The notes: generated from the sequence alone by a model not told the origin. Positions 26,456-36,620 are shown, counted from the first letter of the stretch. The stretch is DNA of 64,000 bases from Bacillota bacterium (GCA_023458375.1 JAEWZT010000007.1:1-64000), one strand, 5' to 3'. Numbers and translations are program-made.

Positions 26456-28967
26456 AAAGATTTTTACCCTCCCCCACGCTTACGGTAAGCTTTACCAAAA
26501 GGTTTGCCGCGCTTTCCATTTGTGTCTTTAACAACGCTTTGACCTTTTCTTTTTCTTCCTCATAACAATCTATCACCAGTTCGTCGTGAATTTGCATAAT
26601 CATTTTGGATTTTAAGTTTTGTGCTTTAAGCTCTTTATCCACGCCCAGCATAGCTTTTTTGATGATGTCTGCCGCGCTTGCTTGCAGCGGCATATTCATC
26701 GCCGCGCGCCTGCCGAACTTTTTTAAGTTAAAGTTGGTTGACTTTAACTCGGGAATAAACCTGCGCCTGCCCGTCATTGAAAGGGCGTAGCCCTTTTCTT
26801 CCGCCCAAGTTACCGCATCGGAAAGGTATTTTTCCACTTCGGCATGGCTTGAAAAAAAGTTGTTTATATAATTACGCGCGTCGGAAATTGAAATGCCGAG
26901 GTCGGAGGAAAGTCCGAAATCGCTCATACCGTATATTATGCCGAAGTTGACCACCTTTGCCATTCGCCGCATTTTGTCGGTAACCAGCTCAGAGGGAACT
27001 GCAAATATGTCGGCGGCGACTTTGCGGTGAATATCTTCGTCGTTATTAAATGCCGCAACCATAGAAGGGTCTTTTGAAAAGGCTGCGAGCAAACGCAATT
27101 CAATTTGGCTGTAATCGGCAGAAACAAGGGTGCCGTAGCGCGACACGAAAACCTTGCGTATTTCCTTACCCGCATCGTCGCGGATAGGTATGTTTTGCAA
27201 ATTAGGCTCGGAGGAAGAAAGCCTGCCCGTTGAAGTAAGCGTTTGGTTGTATTTGGTATGAATAATGTTTCCCGTTGAAATATGCGCCTTCATTCCGTCA
27301 ACATAGGTGCCTTTTAACTTGGAAATCTGCCTCATTTCAATAAGCAAAGGAATTATGGGGTGCCTGTCGGCAAGGTCTTCTAAGACCTCGTTGTCCGTGG
27401 AATAGCCCGTCTTTGTCTTTTTTGAGCGGGGCAATTTTAATTTTTCAAAAAGTATTACCGCCAGCTGCTTGGGGCTAAGTATATTAAAAGCTTCCCCCGC
27501 CAGAAAATATATCTCTTTGCTCAGCCGCTCAATATCGCCTTCAAAAGTTTTGCCTAAGCCGTTTAAGGCGTCGGCGTCCACCTTGACACCTACTTTTTCC
27601 ATGCCGTAAAGAACGTTAGAAAGAGGAAGCTCCAAATCAAAATAAAGGGGGAGCATATCCATTTCTTCAAGTTTTTTCAAGTATTCCTCCGCGGCGGTGA
27701 AAAGGATTGCCGCATAGTTTTCGCTTGCGTATTTGTCCTTTAAGTCCTCGGCGCTTTTTAGCGGACGGTATTCGGTAAGGTATGCCATCAAGTCAATATC
27801 GTAATAAACATTATTGAGCGACACCTCAAACTCCGCCAGAATATGCTTTAATTTTTTTCCGTCAAAAAGGATTTTTTTGACATTGCTTTCAAACAAAGGC
27901 TTTAAGTGGGATAAAACCTTTATAAAATCAAAGCAGCCAAAAATATCCTCGCGCGGGGTGATAATATATTCTTCTTTATTTGAACAGGCAAGTTTTATGT
28001 CTTTGCCTATGTAAAGCGCCAAATACTCTTCGCCTAAAAGCTTTTGCACAACTGAGGCAAGGGTCTTTTCATCTTCAACCGCTACGGTACTGACGGAAAA
28101 TGTCTTATTTAAGGAAGATGCTTCGCTGAAATTAAGTCTTTTTATAAGTGAATTAAATTGCAGCCTGTAAAAAATGTCTTTCAGGTTTTGAGAAAAAGCG
28201 TAATTGACGCGCATTTTTTCAAGGGGGCAGTCAATTACAACGTCGCTTTTTATTTGAGCCAGCTGCTTGCTCAAATAGGCAATTTCTTTACCCTCTAACA
28301 GTTTTTCTTTGAGCGAACCTTTTATTTCCTCAATATTTTGATAAACTCCGTCAAGCGTAAGATATTTTTCAAGCAGCGACTGGGCGGTTTTTTCGCCTAT
28401 GCCGTTAACGCCGGGGATATTGTCGCTCGCGTCGCCCCTTAACGATTTAAACTCCACCACCTGGTAAGGCGCGAGTTTATATTTTTCAAGCAAAAGAGCT
28501 GCGTCAACACGCTCAACTTCCGTTACGCCTTTTAGGGTAAGCAGCACCGTAGTGGTATCGTCAATAAGCTGAAATAAGTCTCTGTCGCCCGACAAAAGCA
28601 GCGTCTGCTCGTCGTATCTTTTGGAGATTGTGCCTATTATGTCGTCAGCCTCTACCCCTTCTTGCGCCAAAACAGGTATTTCCATAGCGTTAAGCACTTC
28701 TTTTATGACGGGAAGCTGGCAAGCTAAATCGTCGGGCATACCTTTGCGCTGGGCTTTGTAGCCGTCAAACATTTTGTGTCGGAATGTTTTTCCCCTTTCG
28801 TCAAAGGCGACTGCCAAATGCGTAGGCTTATATTGTTCAAGCACTTTAAACAAGATATTGCAAAAGCCGTAAACGGCGTTGACGTTTTTGCCCTCTACGT
28901 CGTTTAGAGGCGGCAAAGCGTAATACGCCCTGTTAAGTATTGAGTTCCCGTCAATTAAAACTATCAC
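26442..28967 (-). CDS. polA: DNA polymerase I
   Basis: This 841-aa protein starts with GTG at 28967, with GGAG eight bases before it. The order is the N-terminal 5'-3' exonuclease (LIDGNSILNRAYYAL, GVEADDIIGT, LSGDRDLFQL, GDASDNIPGV), a middle 3'-5' exonuclease-like region whose usual DxE motifs I cannot see, so proofreading is probably lost as in many Gram-positives, and the polymerase domain. The polymerase has motif A DYSQIELR, motif B RRMAKVVNFGIIYG and motif C MQIHDELV. It acts in Okazaki fragment maturation and repair. It overlaps the upstream oxidoreductase gene by 17 bp and coaE by 14 bp. Confidence 0.97.
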   Translation of the reverse strand: MIVLIDGNSILNRAYYALPPLNDVEGKNVNAVYGFCNILFKVLEQYKPTHLAVAFDERGKTFRHKMFDGYKAQRKGMPDDLACQLPVIKEVLNAMEIPVLAQEGVEADDIIGTISKRYDEQTLLLSGDRDLFQLIDDTTTVLLTLKGVTEVERVDAALLLEKYKLAPYQVVEFKSLRGDASDNIPGVNGIGEKTAQSLLEKYLTLDGVYQNIEEIKGSLKEKLLEGKEIAYLSKQLAQIKSDVVIDCPLEKMRVNYAFSQNLKDIFYRLQFNSLIKRLNFSEASSLNKTFSVSTVAVEDEKTLASVVQKLLGEEYLALYIGKDIKLACSNKEEYIITPREDIFGCFDFIKVLSHLKPLFESNVKKILFDGKKLKHILAEFEVSLNNVYYDIDLMAYLTEYRPLKSAEDLKDKYASENYAAILFTAAEEYLKKLEEMDMLPLYFDLELPLSNVLYGMEKVGVKVDADALNGLGKTFEGDIERLSKEIYFLAGEAFNILSPKQLAVILFEKLKLPRSKKTKTGYSTDNEVLEDLADRHPIIPLLIEMRQISKLKGTYVDGMKAHISTGNIIHTKYNQTLTSTGRLSSSEPNLQNIPIRDDAGKEIRKVFVSRYGTLVSADYSQIELRLLAAFSKDPSMVAAFNNDEDIHRKVAADIFAVPSELVTDKMRRMAKVVNFGIIYGMSDFGLSSDLGISISDARNYINNFFSSHAEVEKYLSDAVTWAEEKGYALSMTGRRRFIPELKSTNFNLKKFGRRAAMNMPLQASAADIIKKAMLGVDKELKAQNLKSKMIMQIHDELVIDCYEEEKEKVKALLKTQMESAANLLVKLTVSVGEGKNLYDAK

Positions 28968-30213
28968 GCTTTATCTCCTCAACTTTACCGCTTTTTCGCG
29001 CCTTTTCGGCGTAATAGGCTTGTATATGGCTTTCTAAGGTGGCGTCAATATAGGTTACGCCCCCTTTTTCTTCCTTGCCCGTCATAATGTTTACAAAGTC
29101 GCTTATAAGCGACTTGTCGCTGCTGGCGTGAATAGACAAAAGTTTGGCGTTTGTCCTTATTTTTCTCGTCGCTTTGCCGAAAATATTCAAAGTAAAATAA
29201 CCGTCAATGTCGTTGCCGAACATTTCGCCCTTAGTGCCGTAAATATGGAACTTTCTGTAACATTTTTTAGAAAACGCCGTCATATTGAGAGTCGCCGTAA
29301 CCCCCTTTTCTAAGTTTAAGTTTACCGTCTGCTGCTCCATAACATCGTTGTCGCAACGGAAAACGCATCTGCCGTAAGGCAAAGTTTTAAGAGTCTCTTT
29401 AAATAGTTTTAAAGTGGGGCGCGCTTTTTTGGTTATCAAGCGCATGTTTGTAATCATTAGCGGCAGGGTGTGCGGGGTGATTTTATAATAAATCTTCGCC
29501 GCGTGGAAAGGGCAGTCCTTCTCATGCGGACAACCGTCAAGGCAATGTTGCGGCGCGTCTTGCGGGGCGTTTTTATTGCTAAAATATTTAAGTTTGCCGC
29601 TGCTTGACAGGCTCAAACATCTTTTGCCCGTCCACCAGTAAATTATATCAAGGTCGTGGCAGCACTTTGCTAAAATTGAGGGGCTTGATTCCTCTTCCCT
29701 GCGCCAGTTTCCCCTTACGTATGAATGGGAAAAGTGCCAGTAACCGACGTTTTCAGTATGGTTTATATGCGCAATATCTCCTATTGCGCCGCTGTCAATG
29801 AGCTTTTTTATCTTTATATAATAAGGGGTATAGCGCATAACGTGGCATACCACTACTTTAAGCCCCTTTTGTTTTGAGAGCTTTGCAATTTCAAGGCATT
29901 CTTGGGGACGCGGGGAAATGGGTTTTTCCAGTAATAAATTGTAGCCGTTTTCAAGCGCGGCAAGAGCGTGCCTGTAATGGTCGCCGTCTTGCGTGGCTAT
30001 AACCAGCACGTCGGCAAGACGACCCGCCGCAAAAAATTCCCTTTCGTCGGTAAAGGTCTTGCCGCAGTCAACTATCCATTTTTTCGCGCAGTCTTGCAAA
30101 AAATCCCCGTTTATTTCGCACAGAGCGGTAATTTTGACTTCTTTGTGTTTATTAAGGAAATTCCCATAGGCGTTTCCGCGGTTTCCCAAACCTATAATGG
30201 CGACTGTAAACAT
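28951..30213 (-). CDS. Gfo/Idh/MocA-family NAD(P)-dependent oxidoreductase
   Basis: This encodes 420 aa from ATG 30213; GGGAGG ten bases upstream supports this start over one 24 bp further out. The Rossmann motif is at the N-terminus (VAIIGLGNRGNAYG). The family EKP motif (LLLEKPIS) and the C-terminal domain with GYWHFSHSYVRGNWRR and CCHDLDIIYWW follow. A Cys cluster, CLDGCPHEKDCPFHAAKIYY, sits in the middle and may bind zinc; it is found in a subset of the family that acts on modified sugars or inositols. It is unusual as the first gene of a polA-coaE operon, with a 17-bp overlap into polA. Substrate unknown. Confidence 0.9.
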   Translation of the reverse strand: MFTVAIIGLGNRGNAYGNFLNKHKEVKITALCEINGDFLQDCAKKWIVDCGKTFTDEREFFAAGRLADVLVIATQDGDHYRHALAALENGYNLLLEKPISPRPQECLEIAKLSKQKGLKVVVCHVMRYTPYYIKIKKLIDSGAIGDIAHINHTENVGYWHFSHSYVRGNWRREEESSPSILAKCCHDLDIIYWWTGKRCLSLSSSGKLKYFSNKNAPQDAPQHCLDGCPHEKDCPFHAAKIYYKITPHTLPLMITNMRLITKKARPTLKLFKETLKTLPYGRCVFRCDNDVMEQQTVNLNLEKGVTATLNMTAFSKKCYRKFHIYGTKGEMFGNDIDGYFTLNIFGKATRKIRTNAKLLSIHASSDKSLISDFVNIMTGKEEKGGVTYIDATLESHIQAYYAEKARKSGKVEEIKRDSFN

Positions 30214-30450
30214 AAAAACAATTCCTCCCTTATACATTTTAACCTAATCGGGGCAAAATTACAAGGGTATAATAGTTATAGCGAAAGGTTGCAAAATCTT
30301 TGTATCAACTTCTTAAACTAAGCTTTTCTTGATTGCGAAGCTAATGAATCAAAAACGTGCAACTAAATTACCGCGGTTTGCGGCGGCTAAGCTTAATTTG
30401 CCTTTATTTTAATACGGTAATACATACTAAAATAGCTTTTCCCGCATGAA

Positions 30451-30484
30451 AAAAAGCGGGTGCTATTTTCGCAGTCCCGCTTTT
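30451..30484 (-). terminator. Terminator downstream of ferritin
   Basis: On the minus strand the stem AAAAGCGGG/CCCGCTTTT is followed by TTTC. A second perfect 8-bp hairpin (AGATTAGG/CCTAATCT, 30505-30528) lies between it and the ferritin stop. Confidence 0.85.
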
Positions 30485-30559
30485 GGTTGTTAACTTGCCT
30501 TATCAGATTAGGGCTTTGAACCTAATCTTATGTTATTTTAGCTGCAAAGCTTTGATTGG

Positions 30560-31054
30560 TTATTCGCCCTCTCTTTTTCCAAGTTCTTTGTTGAGCAGAT
30601 ACAGCCCTTGCGAATCTTTGGCATATAGGTTGTATTTTGTAACCAGCTCTTCTGCATTCTTTTCTTCCTCAACCTGTTCTTTAACAAACCAGTTTAAAAA
30701 CTCAGCCGTCTTGTATTCCTTGACCTGAGCCGCTTCGGTATAAATATTGTCAATCAAAGAGGTTACATACTTTTCATGCTCCAATGCGGCGGCAAGGGGC
30801 TGGTCGTATTTGCCGTATGTTTTGTCGGGCGCGCCTATGGGAAGAAGGGCGATTTTTTCGCCGTTGTCAAGCAGATACTGCATAAACTTTTGGGCGTGCT
30901 CCATTTCTTCTTTCGCCTGTAAGTTAAACCAATGCCCGAAGCCGTCAAGCCCCTCGTGGTGATAATAATTTGCCATGTCAAGATATAAATAGGCTGAATA
31001 CATTTCCTTGTTTACTTGTTCGTTTATAAGTTTAGCGGTTATTTTGTTAAGCAT
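30560..31054 (-). CDS. ftnA: Non-haem ferritin
   Basis: This 164-aa protein has the normal length of bacterial ferritin. The four-helix bundle and ferroxidase residues are visible: LINEQVNKEMYSAYLYLDMA (E-Y-Y), QAKEEMEHAQKFMQYL (the E-x2-E-H-A motif) and WFVKEQVEEEKNAEELV. It stores iron as a mineral in a 24-mer cage and limits Fenton chemistry. An AAAGGAGG ribosome site precedes it. It is a monocistronic unit with its own terminator. Confidence 0.97.
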   Translation of the reverse strand: MLNKITAKLINEQVNKEMYSAYLYLDMANYYHHEGLDGFGHWFNLQAKEEMEHAQKFMQYLLDNGEKIALLPIGAPDKTYGKYDQPLAAALEHEKYVTSLIDNIYTEAAQVKEYKTAEFLNWFVKEQVEEEKNAEELVTKYNLYAKDSQGLYLLNKELGKREGE

Positions 31055-31161
31055 AACGCTTACCTCCTTTATTTTTTTAAATTATAGCATAAAGGACAAA
31101 AAACTAAAAATGTATTTATGCCCCAATTTGTGTCTTTGTCACATAGCAAAAAAACGCGGTT

Positions 31162-32412
31162 TTATAGCCTGCTTTTAAGTTGCGGAGGTTTTATAAAAAT
31201 AATCAAAACCAACGCCGCAAGAGAAGCCGCGGAAGCGATTATAAAAGCGGGGAACATTAAGTTTATATCGTTTACCGCTATGTTTTTGAAGTGCCCCGCG
31301 ACAAAGGAAGAAATTACCCCGCCCGCGCCGAAACCCAGCATAACCAAACCGTAGTTAAAAGTCATATATTTTTGCCCGAAGTAGTCGGCGGTGATAGTAG
31401 CAAAAAGGCTTAAAAATCCGCCGTAAACAAATCCTATCACAGCGATTAGCGCAAAAATAAAATAACTTTGAGCGGCGTTTACAAGAAGATATAAAAATGT
31501 ATTTACGCTAAGCAAAGCGATAAGCGTTCTTTTTGCGCCCAATCTGTCGGAAAGAAAGCCGAAAAACAGCCTGCCCGCGGCATTTGAAAGTGAAATGATT
31601 ATGACGCCTGCCGCCGCTGCTTCCCCCATGCCCTTAGCCTGCGCAATGGGCTTTGCAAAACCTATCACCATAAGCCCGCCCATTACGGCAAGCAAAAAAG
31701 CCAAGGCGAGAAAATAAAATTGATAAGTTTTAAGCATTTCTTTGGGGCTAAAATATTGAGCTGTTAAGGGCGCGCTTTGCTTTGAAACGTAATTCTGCGG
31801 CAGATAATCTTTTGGCGGTTCAACTATAAAAAAGCCGCCGCCGCAACAGATTATAAGGAAAAGCCCCCCTAAAACAAGAAAAGTTTTAAGTTCGCCGCTG
31901 CCCGCCGCGCCGCTTGACAATAAGCGCATAAGCCATTCGGCAAGTGGGGTAAAAAGCACGCCGCCCATGCCCAAAGCGGAAATGATAAGACCCGTAACCA
32001 AGCCCTTTTTGTCAGGAAACCATTTTTGAGCCGTTGAAATTGTGGTGGAGTAAGCCATGCCCATACCGACGCCGCCCATAACCCCGAATGTAAGCCACAA
32101 AAGCCAAGGCGCAAACGCCGTCGTAAAGGAAGCGGCGATAAAACCGACGCTAAGCACCGCGCCGCCTATGACGACGCATATCTTTGAGCTTACGCCTTTG
32201 CTGCGCAAAAATCCCGCGATAATGCCCCCAACAGAAAGCGTCGCAATCATTAAAGAAAAAGTAAGCCCCGCAAGCGCGTTGTTTCCGCCAAAAAGCGCTT
32301 GGGCTATTCCGCCCTGAAAAACGCTCCAAATGTAAGTTGAGCCTAAGCACAACTGAATAAAAACGGCAGAAACGACGGGTATCCAACGTCTTTTCCCCAA
32401 AGTAAAATCCAT
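31162..32412 (-). CDS. MFS transporter of the oxalate/formate antiporter (OFA) family
   Basis: This 416-aa protein has 12 membrane helices. The OFA start is clear (RRWIPVVSAVFIQLCLGSTYIWSVF), followed by GVMGGVGMGMAYSTTISTAQKWFPDKKGLVTGL, the family's most conserved stretch, and a second-half MFS loop FFGFLSDRLGAKR. It probably exchanges small carboxylates across the inner membrane. No oxalate or formate enzymes are nearby, so the substrate is open. A TTAGGAGG ribosome site is present. Single-gene unit. Confidence 0.9.
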   Translation of the reverse strand: MDFTLGKRRWIPVVSAVFIQLCLGSTYIWSVFQGGIAQALFGGNNALAGLTFSLMIATLSVGGIIAGFLRSKGVSSKICVVIGGAVLSVGFIAASFTTAFAPWLLWLTFGVMGGVGMGMAYSTTISTAQKWFPDKKGLVTGLIISALGMGGVLFTPLAEWLMRLLSSGAAGSGELKTFLVLGGLFLIICCGGGFFIVEPPKDYLPQNYVSKQSAPLTAQYFSPKEMLKTYQFYFLALAFLLAVMGGLMVIGFAKPIAQAKGMGEAAAAGVIIISLSNAAGRLFFGFLSDRLGAKRTLIALLSVNTFLYLLVNAAQSYFIFALIAVIGFVYGGFLSLFATITADYFGQKYMTFNYGLVMLGFGAGGVISSFVAGHFKNIAVNDINLMFPAFIIASAASLAALVLIIFIKPPQLKSRL

Positions 32413-32761
32413 AAAACCTCCTAAATAATTAAGTATGCAGTTATCGCGTATTGCAACGCCGTTAGACCATACACTTACGATTTTGGGTAACTAAGCCATA
32501 TAATTTTTGCCTTTTGAGCAAATGTGCTATAAAATAACGCCAACTTTACCGCTCATTTGTTTTTATTAAAAAAATACCAGTTTTTATTGCAAACCTAAGC
32601 GCCTGCGAAAGACTTTAAAAGACAGGCATCAAACAATTAAGTTACCTAAGAACGGACGGCGCTAGTTAATTTTAAGTTTGCATTTCTGCATAACCCAATT
32701 AAGCGCGACTGTTAACCCTCTATTGCCATTCCAGCTTAGGCGTTGGCGCGGGCTGTTTTAG
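32413..32761. other. Gene-free stretch
   Basis: I see nothing convincing here beyond the space for the OFA gene promoter. Confidence 0.4.
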
Positions 32762-34000
32762 TTACTTTGTCTTTATCCTTGCCACCCTTACCGCAAGGCT
32801 TGTGCCGTAGGGAAAGGGTCTGGGGCGAAACTCAACTCCGCTTTGGTTTGAAACATATTTAACGGCGCTTTTGTCGTCAAGCCAAAGGATTTGCTTTACC
32901 CCTTTTAAAGGTATTTTTACAATATCTTCCGCCGCCGTAAAGGTTGAGTCGGGGTTTGACGACATAGGAACGTTAAATATCACGGCGTAATAATATTCCC
33001 CGTCTTTTAAAAGCGCCGCGTTTTGACATTTTATTTCCGCCGATTTTACACTGTAAATAAAACCTTTATTTACCTTTACCCACTTGCCGACTTCCCCCAA
33101 AATACTTTTGTCGGCGGGATTTACGCTGCCGTTGCCAAGCAATCCCGTGTTAAGCAAAAAATTGCAGTTATTCAGGCGGCAATCTACCAGATTTTCTATA
33201 AGCGTTTTTACCGATTTATAGTTGCAGTCGTTTTTGGCGTATCCCCAATGGTCGTTGAGCACCTGGCACATTTCGCCCGCGCGGTGCCTATCGAAATTGT
33301 CGGCAAAGGCGGGCTTGCCCCGTTCAAAGGTTACGCTGTCAATTTCGGGGTGCCCCACCTCGCCCTCTCTGGAAATTCCGGTATTGTTGATAATCATCGC
33401 TTGCGGCTGGTGCTTTCTTATAGTTGCGTAAAGCCTGTCTTCCTGCCAGTCGGCTTGGGGTTTATTCCACGTGCCGTCAAGCCAAAAACCGCCGATTTTT
33501 CCGTAAGAAGTGCAGAGGACTTCTATGCTTTTTATAAGGTAATCAATGTAACGGGGAAAGTTCTCGTTATAATCGCGGTGCCGCCAGTCAAGAAGGGTGT
33601 GGTAAAAGAAAGGCGTAACTCCGTTATCGCGGCAGGCAAAAACAAATTCTTTTATTAAATCGCGCCCGCATTTTGAGTGCGGGGCGTCGTAGTTGTTAAG
33701 CCCTTTTGTGTCGTAAAGCGAAAAACCGTCGTGGTGGCGCGTGGTAACGGTAATATATTTGCACCCCGCCGCCTTTGCGGTTTTAACAAGGTTTTGCGCC
33801 CATTGCTCTTTGACAGAAAACCTTTCCGCCAAAGCCTCGTATTGTGCGTCGGAAATGTTTAAAAGCAGCTTTGCCCATTCGCCTTTGCCAAGAACGCTAT
33901 ATAGCCCAAAATGGACAAAAAGACCGTAACCCAGTTTTTCAAAATCAGAAATATATGCCCTAATTTCAGCCATTTTTCTTTTTACCTCTTGCTTTTTCAT
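32762..34000 (-). CDS. Alpha-L-fucosidase, glycoside hydrolase family 29
   Basis: This 412-aa protein should remove alpha-L-fucose from glycans by a retaining mechanism. GH29 motifs are clear: KLGYGLFVHFGLYSVLGKGE, then KAAGCKYITVTTRHHDGFSLY and CRDNGVTPFFYHTLLDWRH. The nucleophile Asp is in GGFWLDGTW (D175), and a C-terminal beta-sandwich follows. There is no signal peptide, so it acts on imported oligosaccharides in the cytoplasm. The start could also be the ATG at 33973, as neither start has an ideal ribosome site. Fucose catabolism genes are not adjacent, although the aldolase operon at 18608 is within 15 kb. Confidence 0.93.
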   Translation of the reverse strand: MKKQEVKRKMAEIRAYISDFEKLGYGLFVHFGLYSVLGKGEWAKLLLNISDAQYEALAERFSVKEQWAQNLVKTAKAAGCKYITVTTRHHDGFSLYDTKGLNNYDAPHSKCGRDLIKEFVFACRDNGVTPFFYHTLLDWRHRDYNENFPRYIDYLIKSIEVLCTSYGKIGGFWLDGTWNKPQADWQEDRLYATIRKHQPQAMIINNTGISREGEVGHPEIDSVTFERGKPAFADNFDRHRAGEMCQVLNDHWGYAKNDCNYKSVKTLIENLVDCRLNNCNFLLNTGLLGNGSVNPADKSILGEVGKWVKVNKGFIYSVKSAEIKCQNAALLKDGEYYYAVIFNVPMSSNPDSTFTAAEDIVKIPLKGVKQILWLDDKSAVKYVSNQSGVEFRPRPFPYGTSLAVRVARIKTK

Positions 34001-34197
34001 TTTATTAAAAAACGCGGCTTATTTAAAATATTTTATCATAAAGTCAATCTATCTCCAAGAGTTAAGGCAAATTTAACGCGTTACTTTTATTTTTCGCAAG
34101 TAAACAGCAATGCTTTATAAGAGGTCAATAACTTCCTTGCTATAACGAAATAGTTTGGTGTTTTAATTAAAATAAAACAAAGGGTAATACTAGTCTT

Positions 34198-35688
34198 ATG
34201 AAGAAAAATTTTTGGAGAAGCAAAGTCCTTTGCACATATTCCGCTCTCAATAGCGATATTGAGACGGAATGCGCCGTTATAGGCGGCGGGCTTGCGGGCA
34301 TAATGTGCGCCGCCGAACTGTTTAAGCGCGGGCAAAAAGTCTGCGTCCTTGAAGCGCAGAGGGTAGGCTGCGGCGATACGAGCGGTTCAAGCGGAATGAT
34401 TTCTTTCGCGCACGACTTGATTTATTACAGACTTATGCAAAAGCACGGCGAGGCAACGGCAAAAACTTATTTGGAACTTAACAAGGCGGGGGCTGAAAAA
34501 ATCAGAAACTTAATTAAAGAATACAATATTGACTGTGGTTTGGGCAACTGCGATATGTATTTATACGCAAAGACCAAGAGCGGTTTAGAGGCGTTAAAAA
34601 AAGAAAGGCGGGCTTACGCGGCGCTTGGATATTCTTTTGATATTGAAAACCAAACCGAGCTGCCTTTTGAAACAAAGGGTGCGCTTAAAATACCCAACCA
34701 AGGATACCTTAACCCCTATCTTTTTACGGCGGGGCTTGCGGGCGAAATTGCCAAAAAAGGCGTTAAAATCTATGAAAATACTAGGGTAATTGAACAGCCC
34801 AAAGAGGGCGTCTTGCGCGTCGGCGAATATGTCGTAAAAGCAAAAAACTTTATCGTCTGCACGCATTTCCCCTATATCAACGCACCGGGATTTTATTTTT
34901 TCAAAATGTATCAAAGCAGAAGCAGCAATATAGTATTTAAAACGAGCCATAAAATAAGCAATAAATACGAAAGCGCCGAAGAAAAGGGCTTTGAATACCG
35001 CCCCGCAAACGACAGCGTGCTTTGCGGCGGCGCAAGCGTAAGGTGCGGCAAATACAAGCATTCAAGCCGCTACGAGATTGTCAAAAGGCATCTTAAAGAG
35101 CAATTTGAAGTTAAAGACAGCGACATTTTGTCGCAATTTGCCGCGCAGGACTGTATGACTTTTGATATGCTTCCCTTTGCCGGCAATTACGGCACGGCGA
35201 CTGACAATATATTTGTAATAACGGGCTTTAACAAGTGGGGCTTTACCAACTCCGCCGCCGCTTCAAAAATTATTGTAGACTTAATTGAGGGCAGGCAGTT
35301 TTGCAATATTTTTGACACAAGGCGTATATACGCCCTTTTAACCCCCATAAAGGAAGTAAAAAACGTAGCGATGATAGCCGCGGGCTTTGCCGACCTTTTG
35401 CTTTCTTCCGACAGTAAAAAACTCCGACGCATACAAAACGGTCAGGGAGCCGTAGTAAAATATAAGGGAAAAAGGCTGGGCGTTTTCCGCGACGACAAGG
35501 GAAAACTAAAAATAATAGACGCGGTTTGCCCACATTTGGGGTGTGCCTTGCAGTGGAACAAAGACGACCTATCTTGGGACTGCCCCTGCCACGGCTCGCG
35601 CTTTGACACCGACGGCAACATTATAAACGGACCCGCAACAAGTTCCGCACAGCGAATAGAAAGTCTTAATATTCAAAACTCCATATAA
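34198..35688 (+). CDS. FAD-dependent oxidoreductase with C-terminal Rieske [2Fe-2S] domain
   Basis: This encodes 496 aa. The N-terminal DAO-type flavin domain has the dinucleotide motif AVIGGGLAGIMCAAELFKRG and then VLEAQRVGCGDTSGSSGM. A second substrate-domain segment ends with NIFVITGFNKWGFTNSAAAS. The last 75 residues are a Rieske domain with CPHLGC and CPCHGSRF, giving the two Cys and two His ligands. Such fusions oxidise amines or amino acids and pass electrons on through the iron-sulfur cluster. The acceptor and substrate are unknown. The start ATG has only a weak ribosome site. It is divergent from the fucosidase and ends before a strong terminator. Confidence 0.92.
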   Translation: MKKNFWRSKVLCTYSALNSDIETECAVIGGGLAGIMCAAELFKRGQKVCVLEAQRVGCGDTSGSSGMISFAHDLIYYRLMQKHGEATAKTYLELNKAGAEKIRNLIKEYNIDCGLGNCDMYLYAKTKSGLEALKKERRAYAALGYSFDIENQTELPFETKGALKIPNQGYLNPYLFTAGLAGEIAKKGVKIYENTRVIEQPKEGVLRVGEYVVKAKNFIVCTHFPYINAPGFYFFKMYQSRSSNIVFKTSHKISNKYESAEEKGFEYRPANDSVLCGGASVRCGKYKHSSRYEIVKRHLKEQFEVKDSDILSQFAAQDCMTFDMLPFAGNYGTATDNIFVITGFNKWGFTNSAAASKIIVDLIEGRQFCNIFDTRRIYALLTPIKEVKNVAMIAAGFADLLLSSDSKKLRRIQNGQGAVVKYKGKRLGVFRDDKGKLKIIDAVCPHLGCALQWNKDDLSWDCPCHGSRFDTDGNIINGPATSSAQRIESLNIQNSI

Positions 35689-35772
35689 GCCATTTAAGCT
35701 TGAACAATGTTAATTTTTGTCGGCTGCCCAAAACCCGCATAACGCTTGTAAATTACAATAATCGTAAAAACT

Positions 35773-35806
35773 AAAAACCTCCGTTTATACAAAAGCGGAG
35801 GTTTTT
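35773..35806. terminator. Bidirectional terminator between the Rieske oxidoreductase and the interrupted binding-protein gene
   Basis: The 11-bp stem AAAAACCTCCG/CGGAGGTTTTT has a 12-nt loop and T tracts on both strands. Confidence 0.9.
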
Positions 35807-35880
35807 GTGTTAATTACTCATAAAAACTGCAATTTTTTACGAGGTCGTTTTAGTTTTTACAAAACAATTTGCGGTTTTCG

Positions 35881-36604
35881 CTATTTGCCTATTTTGTTGG
35901 CGATTGTGTTGTCCACCAAAACTGAAAAATCTACCCTTTGTTTAAGTTCGCCTGCGTTTTCCAAAATGTTTTGCAGCCTTTCCCAGCTTGCGGGAAGCAT
36001 TGCGGGGGTAGTCATCCAAGTATCGTATGCCTTGTAGTTTCTAAGCGCGTTTATAATTGAAATCTTCTCAGTGCCGGGGAAATGCGGCAACAGCAAATCG
36101 GCGAGCGTCTCGTTGTCCGTTTCCATAAGATACTTAGTCGCCCTGTAAATGCAGTCTAAAAATTTTTCAAGCTTGTCGGGATTTTTTTGAATATACGACG
36201 AGGTAGCGACATAGCAAGTGTAAGGAATTTCGCCGCTTGCAAGCCCTATGCCCGTTAGAATATATCCCTTTCCCTGGGCGGCAAGGTTACTTGCAACGGG
36301 TTCAAACAGCGGCACAAAATCGCCCGTGCCCCCTGTAAAAGCGCCCGCCAACAGCCCGAACTGAATTTCATAATTCATTGTGATATTTACGCCGTTGTAG
36401 TAGCCGTGAGTGTTGAGTATATACTGCAAAATCATCGCGGGCATTCCGCCCGTGCGCCCCATCAGTATTTCTTTGCCTTCAAGCCCGCTCCAATCAAAGT
36501 TCGCAATAGGCGTTCTGCCCACCAGAAAGCTTCCGTCGCGCTTTGTCAACTGCCCGAATACCTTAGGATAGTCTTTTCTTCCTTCCAAATAAACATAAAT
36601 GCTT
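35881..36604 (-). pseudogene. ABC transporter substrate-binding protein, 3' part only, cut by the prophage
   Basis: About 240 residues of an NMT1/SsuA-like binding protein remain: SIYVYLEGRKDYPKVFGQLT, then DGSFLVGRTP, GKEILMGRTGGMPAMILQYI and GEIPYTCYVATSSYI. From memory of the family, intact members read GPE-x-x-(I/V)YV just before this point and have a signal peptide and a first lobe further upstream. Here the frame instead runs into prophage sequence after about 36604 and stays open by chance to a GTG at 36642 (36-bp foreign extension). The missing 5' part should lie at the other prophage end, outside the window. Substrates of this type are often nitrogenous or sulfonated compounds; none can be assigned. 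Confidence 0.8.
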
Positions 36605-36620
36605 ATATCTATAAGGCACA

